From: an uncultured Alsobacter sp.
GTDB lineage: Bacteria; Pseudomonadota; Alphaproteobacteria; Rhizobiales; Beijerinckiaceae
Direction of reading: 5' to 3'
DNA: 42,528 bases
Assembly (NCBI RefSeq): GCF_945952055.1
Contig: NZ_CAMFHB010000051.1
Span: 1-42,528, forward strand
A program made the translations under genes and the position numbers. Positions 40,521 through 42,528 of the stretch are shown piece after piece (the stretch's first letter is position 1; the number at the start of each line of letters is the position of its first letter). A model generated the notes under the pieces. The model was not told the DNA's origin. It saw only the letters and a program-made list of their open reading frames with translations, and made no database searches.

Positions 40521-41918
40521 TCAGATGTGAATGGCGCGCTTGTCGACCGCCAGAGCGGCTTCCTTGACGGCTTCGCTCATCGTGGGATGGGCGTGGCAGG
40601 TGCGGGCCAGGTCCTCCGACGAGCCGCCGAACTCCATGAGCACGGCGGCCTCGTGGATCATCTCGCCCGCGCCCGCGGCGACGATGTGGACGCCGAGGAC
40701 GCGATCGGTGTTGGCGTCGGCCAGCACCTTCACGAACCCGTCCGAGTGGCGCATGGCGCGCGCCCGGCCATTGGCCGTGAAGGGGAACTTGCCGACGGTG
40801 TAGGCGATGCCGGCCGCCTTGAGCTCTTCCTCGGTCTTACCGACGGTGGCGATCTCCGGCATCGTGTAGACCACGCCCGGGATCACGTCGTAGTTCACGT
40901 GGCCCGCCTTGCCGGCCAGGATCTCGGCGACCGCGATGCCCTCGTCCTCGGCCTTGTGGGCCAGCATCGGGCCGCGCACCACGTCGCCAATGGCGAAGAT
41001 GCCGGGCACGTTGGTCTGGAAGTGGTTGTCGATGACGACGCGTCCGCGCTCCATCGTGACGCCCACCGTGTCGAGCCCGAGGCCCTCGGTGTAGGGACGA
41101 CGGCCGATGGCGACGAGCACCACGTCGGCGTCGAGCGTCTTGGCTTCGCCGCCGGCCGCCGGCTCCACGGTGACCTTTGCGCCGCCCTTGCCGGTCTTCA
41201 CGCCCGTGACCTTGGAGCCCAAGTGGAAGGCGAAGCCCTGCTTCTGCAGCATGCGCTGGAACTGCTTGGCGACCTCGTCGTCCATGCCGGGCAGGATGCG
41301 GTCGAGATACTCGACCACGGTGACCTCCGCGCCCAGGCGCCGCCACACGGAGCCGAGCTCGAGGCCGATCACGCCGGCGCCCACCACGACGAGCTTGCCC
41401 GGGACCTTCTCGAGCGCGATCGCGCCGGTGGACGAGACCACCACCTTCTCGTCGATCGTGACGCCCGGCAGCGGGGCGACGTCCGAACCGGTGGCGATGA
41501 CGATCGCCTTCGTCTCCAGCGTCTGCGTCGTGCCGTCCTCGGCCGTGACCTTCACCTGGCCGGGGGCCACGATGGTGCCCGTGCCCAGGAAGGCCTCGAC
41601 CTTGTTCTTCTTGAGGAGGAAGCCGACGCCGTTCACGTTCGCGGCGACGGTGTCGTCCTTGTGCTTCATCATGCCCTTGATGTCGAGCTTGGGCGCGGGC
41701 ACCGAGATGCCCAGCGCCTCGAAGCCGTGTCCGGCTTCGTCGAACATCTCGGAGGCGTGCAGCAGGGCCTTGGAGGGAATGCAGCCGACGTTCAGGCAGG
41801 TGCCGCCGTGCGTCTTGCGCTTCTCGACGACGGCCGTCTTGAGGCCGAGCTGGGCCGCGCGGATGGCGCAGACATAGCCACCCGGTCCGGTGCCGATGAC
41901 GATGAGGTCGTAGGACAT
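40521..41918 (-). CDS. lpdA: Dihydrolipoyl dehydrogenase (E3)
   Basis: The flavoprotein has 465 residues. The FAD-binding GTGPGG is at residues 9-14 and the redox disulphide Cys41/Cys46 is in [13 protein letters not shown]. The NAD-binding motif is [12 protein letters not shown]. The second FAD element is [20 protein letters not shown], and the C-terminal catalytic His-Glu pair is in HAHPTMSEA. It reoxidises lipoyl groups of the 2-oxoglutarate and related dehydrogenase complexes. It lies 116 bp downstream of the E2 gene on the same strand, with a REP pair in between, and ends at a strong terminator. Confidence 0.97.
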   Translation of the reverse strand: MSYDLIVIGTGPGGYVCAIRAAQLGLKTAVVEKRKTHGGTCLNVGCIPSKALLHASEMFDEAGHGFEALGISVPAPKLDIKGMMKHKDDTVAANVNGVGFLLKKNKVEAFLGTGTIVAPGQVKVTAEDGTTQTLETKAIVIATGSDVAPLPGVTIDEKVVVSSTGAIALEKVPGKLVVVGAGVIGLELGSVWRRLGAEVTVVEYLDRILPGMDDEVAKQFQRMLQKQGFAFHLGSKVTGVKTGKGGAKVTVEPAAGGEAKTLDADVVLVAIGRRPYTEGLGLDTVGVTMERGRVVIDNHFQTNVPGIFAIGDVVRGPMLAHKAEDEGIAVAEILAGKAGHVNYDVIPGVVYTMPEIATVGKTEEELKAAGIAYTVGKFPFTANGRARAMRHSDGFVKVLADANTDRVLGVHIVAAGAGEMIHEAAVLMEFGGSSEDLARTCHAHPTMSEAVKEAALAVDKRAIHI

Positions 41919-41938
41919 GGTCTCGCTCTCCGGGGCCC

Positions 41939-42023
41939 GTCACGGCCGGGCTTGGCCCGGCCATCCACGGCTGTGGCGCTGCGGGCGAAAGGCGGGGATG
42001 CCCGGGCGTGGCCCGGGCACGAC
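41939..42023. repeat. REP pair between odhB and lpdA
   Basis: GTCAC (41939-41943) is followed by the hairpin GGCCGGGC-TTG-GCCCGGCC (41944-41962). An inverted second copy ends the element with hairpin GCCCGGGC-GTG-GCCCGGGC (42000-42018) and ACGAC. A short CCAC/GTGG hairpin lies between them at 41965-41976. The same REP type occurs at 12729-12814. Its place inside an E2-E3 transcript suggests effects on mRNA stability or on the ratio of the two products. Confidence 0.75.
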
Positions 42024-42034
42024 GCTAGGGGGAC

Positions 42035-42528
<494 letters not shown>

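Overview
The window is a high-GC, densely coded chromosomal segment from an alphaproteobacterium, most likely of the Hyphomicrobiales (Rhizobiales). The evidence is the gene content and order: rsfS-rlmH-envC-like-ctpA followed by a divergent polysaccharide deacetylase and rppH; SUV3-like helicase-S4 protein-fdxA-carD; an HWE-family histidine kinase behind an EcfG-type promoter; odhB-lpdA; and GTCAT-type REP palindromes. No phage, transposase, CRISPR array or rRNA operon is visible. One tRNA (Leu, anticodon CAA) is present.

Layout. 1-3.4 kb: tail of a VOC/glyoxalase-like gene, a LemA + M48 membrane protease pair, and an O-antigen-ligase-like membrane protein. 3.4-9.0 kb (minus): a five-gene peptide ABC importer (binding protein, two permeases, two ATPases). 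9.1-12.6 kb: an ArgE-type M20 deacetylase, then divergently a PLP-dependent ammonia-lyase-like enzyme and an M20 amidohydrolase. With the importer this reads as a peptide or N-acyl-amino-acid scavenging region. 12.6-16.2 kb: a REP-pair cloverleaf, a TetR regulator divergent from a non-canonical Nramp transporter, and a TerC membrane protein with a structured 5' leader. 16.3-20.7 kb: an NMT1/SsuA-type ABC importer and a medium-chain-type acyl-CoA synthetase. 20.7-25 kb (minus): a JmjC/cupin_8 oxygenase translationally coupled to a CelD/FemAB-like GNAT, and a FATP-type acyl-CoA synthetase. 25.1-30.9 kb (plus): ribosome and cell-envelope housekeeping genes (rsfS, rlmH, EnvC-like factor, ctpA, deacetylase, rppH). 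30.9-34.3 kb: a small secreted protein, an OYE-family reductase and the HWE kinase. 34.3-39.7 kb (minus): tRNA-Leu, carD, fdxA, an S4 protein and the SUV3-like helicase. 39.7-40.5 kb: a gene-free block. 40.5-42.5 kb (minus): lpdA and the C-terminal part of the 2-oxoacid dehydrogenase E2 gene.

Most striking observations. (1) The gene-free block upstream of the helicase packs ten GANTC (CcrM methylation) sites into 213 bp, with spacings mostly close to whole helical turns, around a near-match DnaA box. (2) terC has a promoter and a two-hairpin leader that may be a terC-motif RNA. (3) A REP pair forms a complete cloverleaf inside an outer 10-bp inverted repeat. (4) The HWE kinase has a perfect EcfG promoter placed so that its mRNA would be nearly leaderless. 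(5) rsfS appears to start at CTG. (6) The JmjC-GNAT-acyl-CoA synthetase cluster has no function I recognise. All functional calls come from reading motifs and translations; no database search was run.
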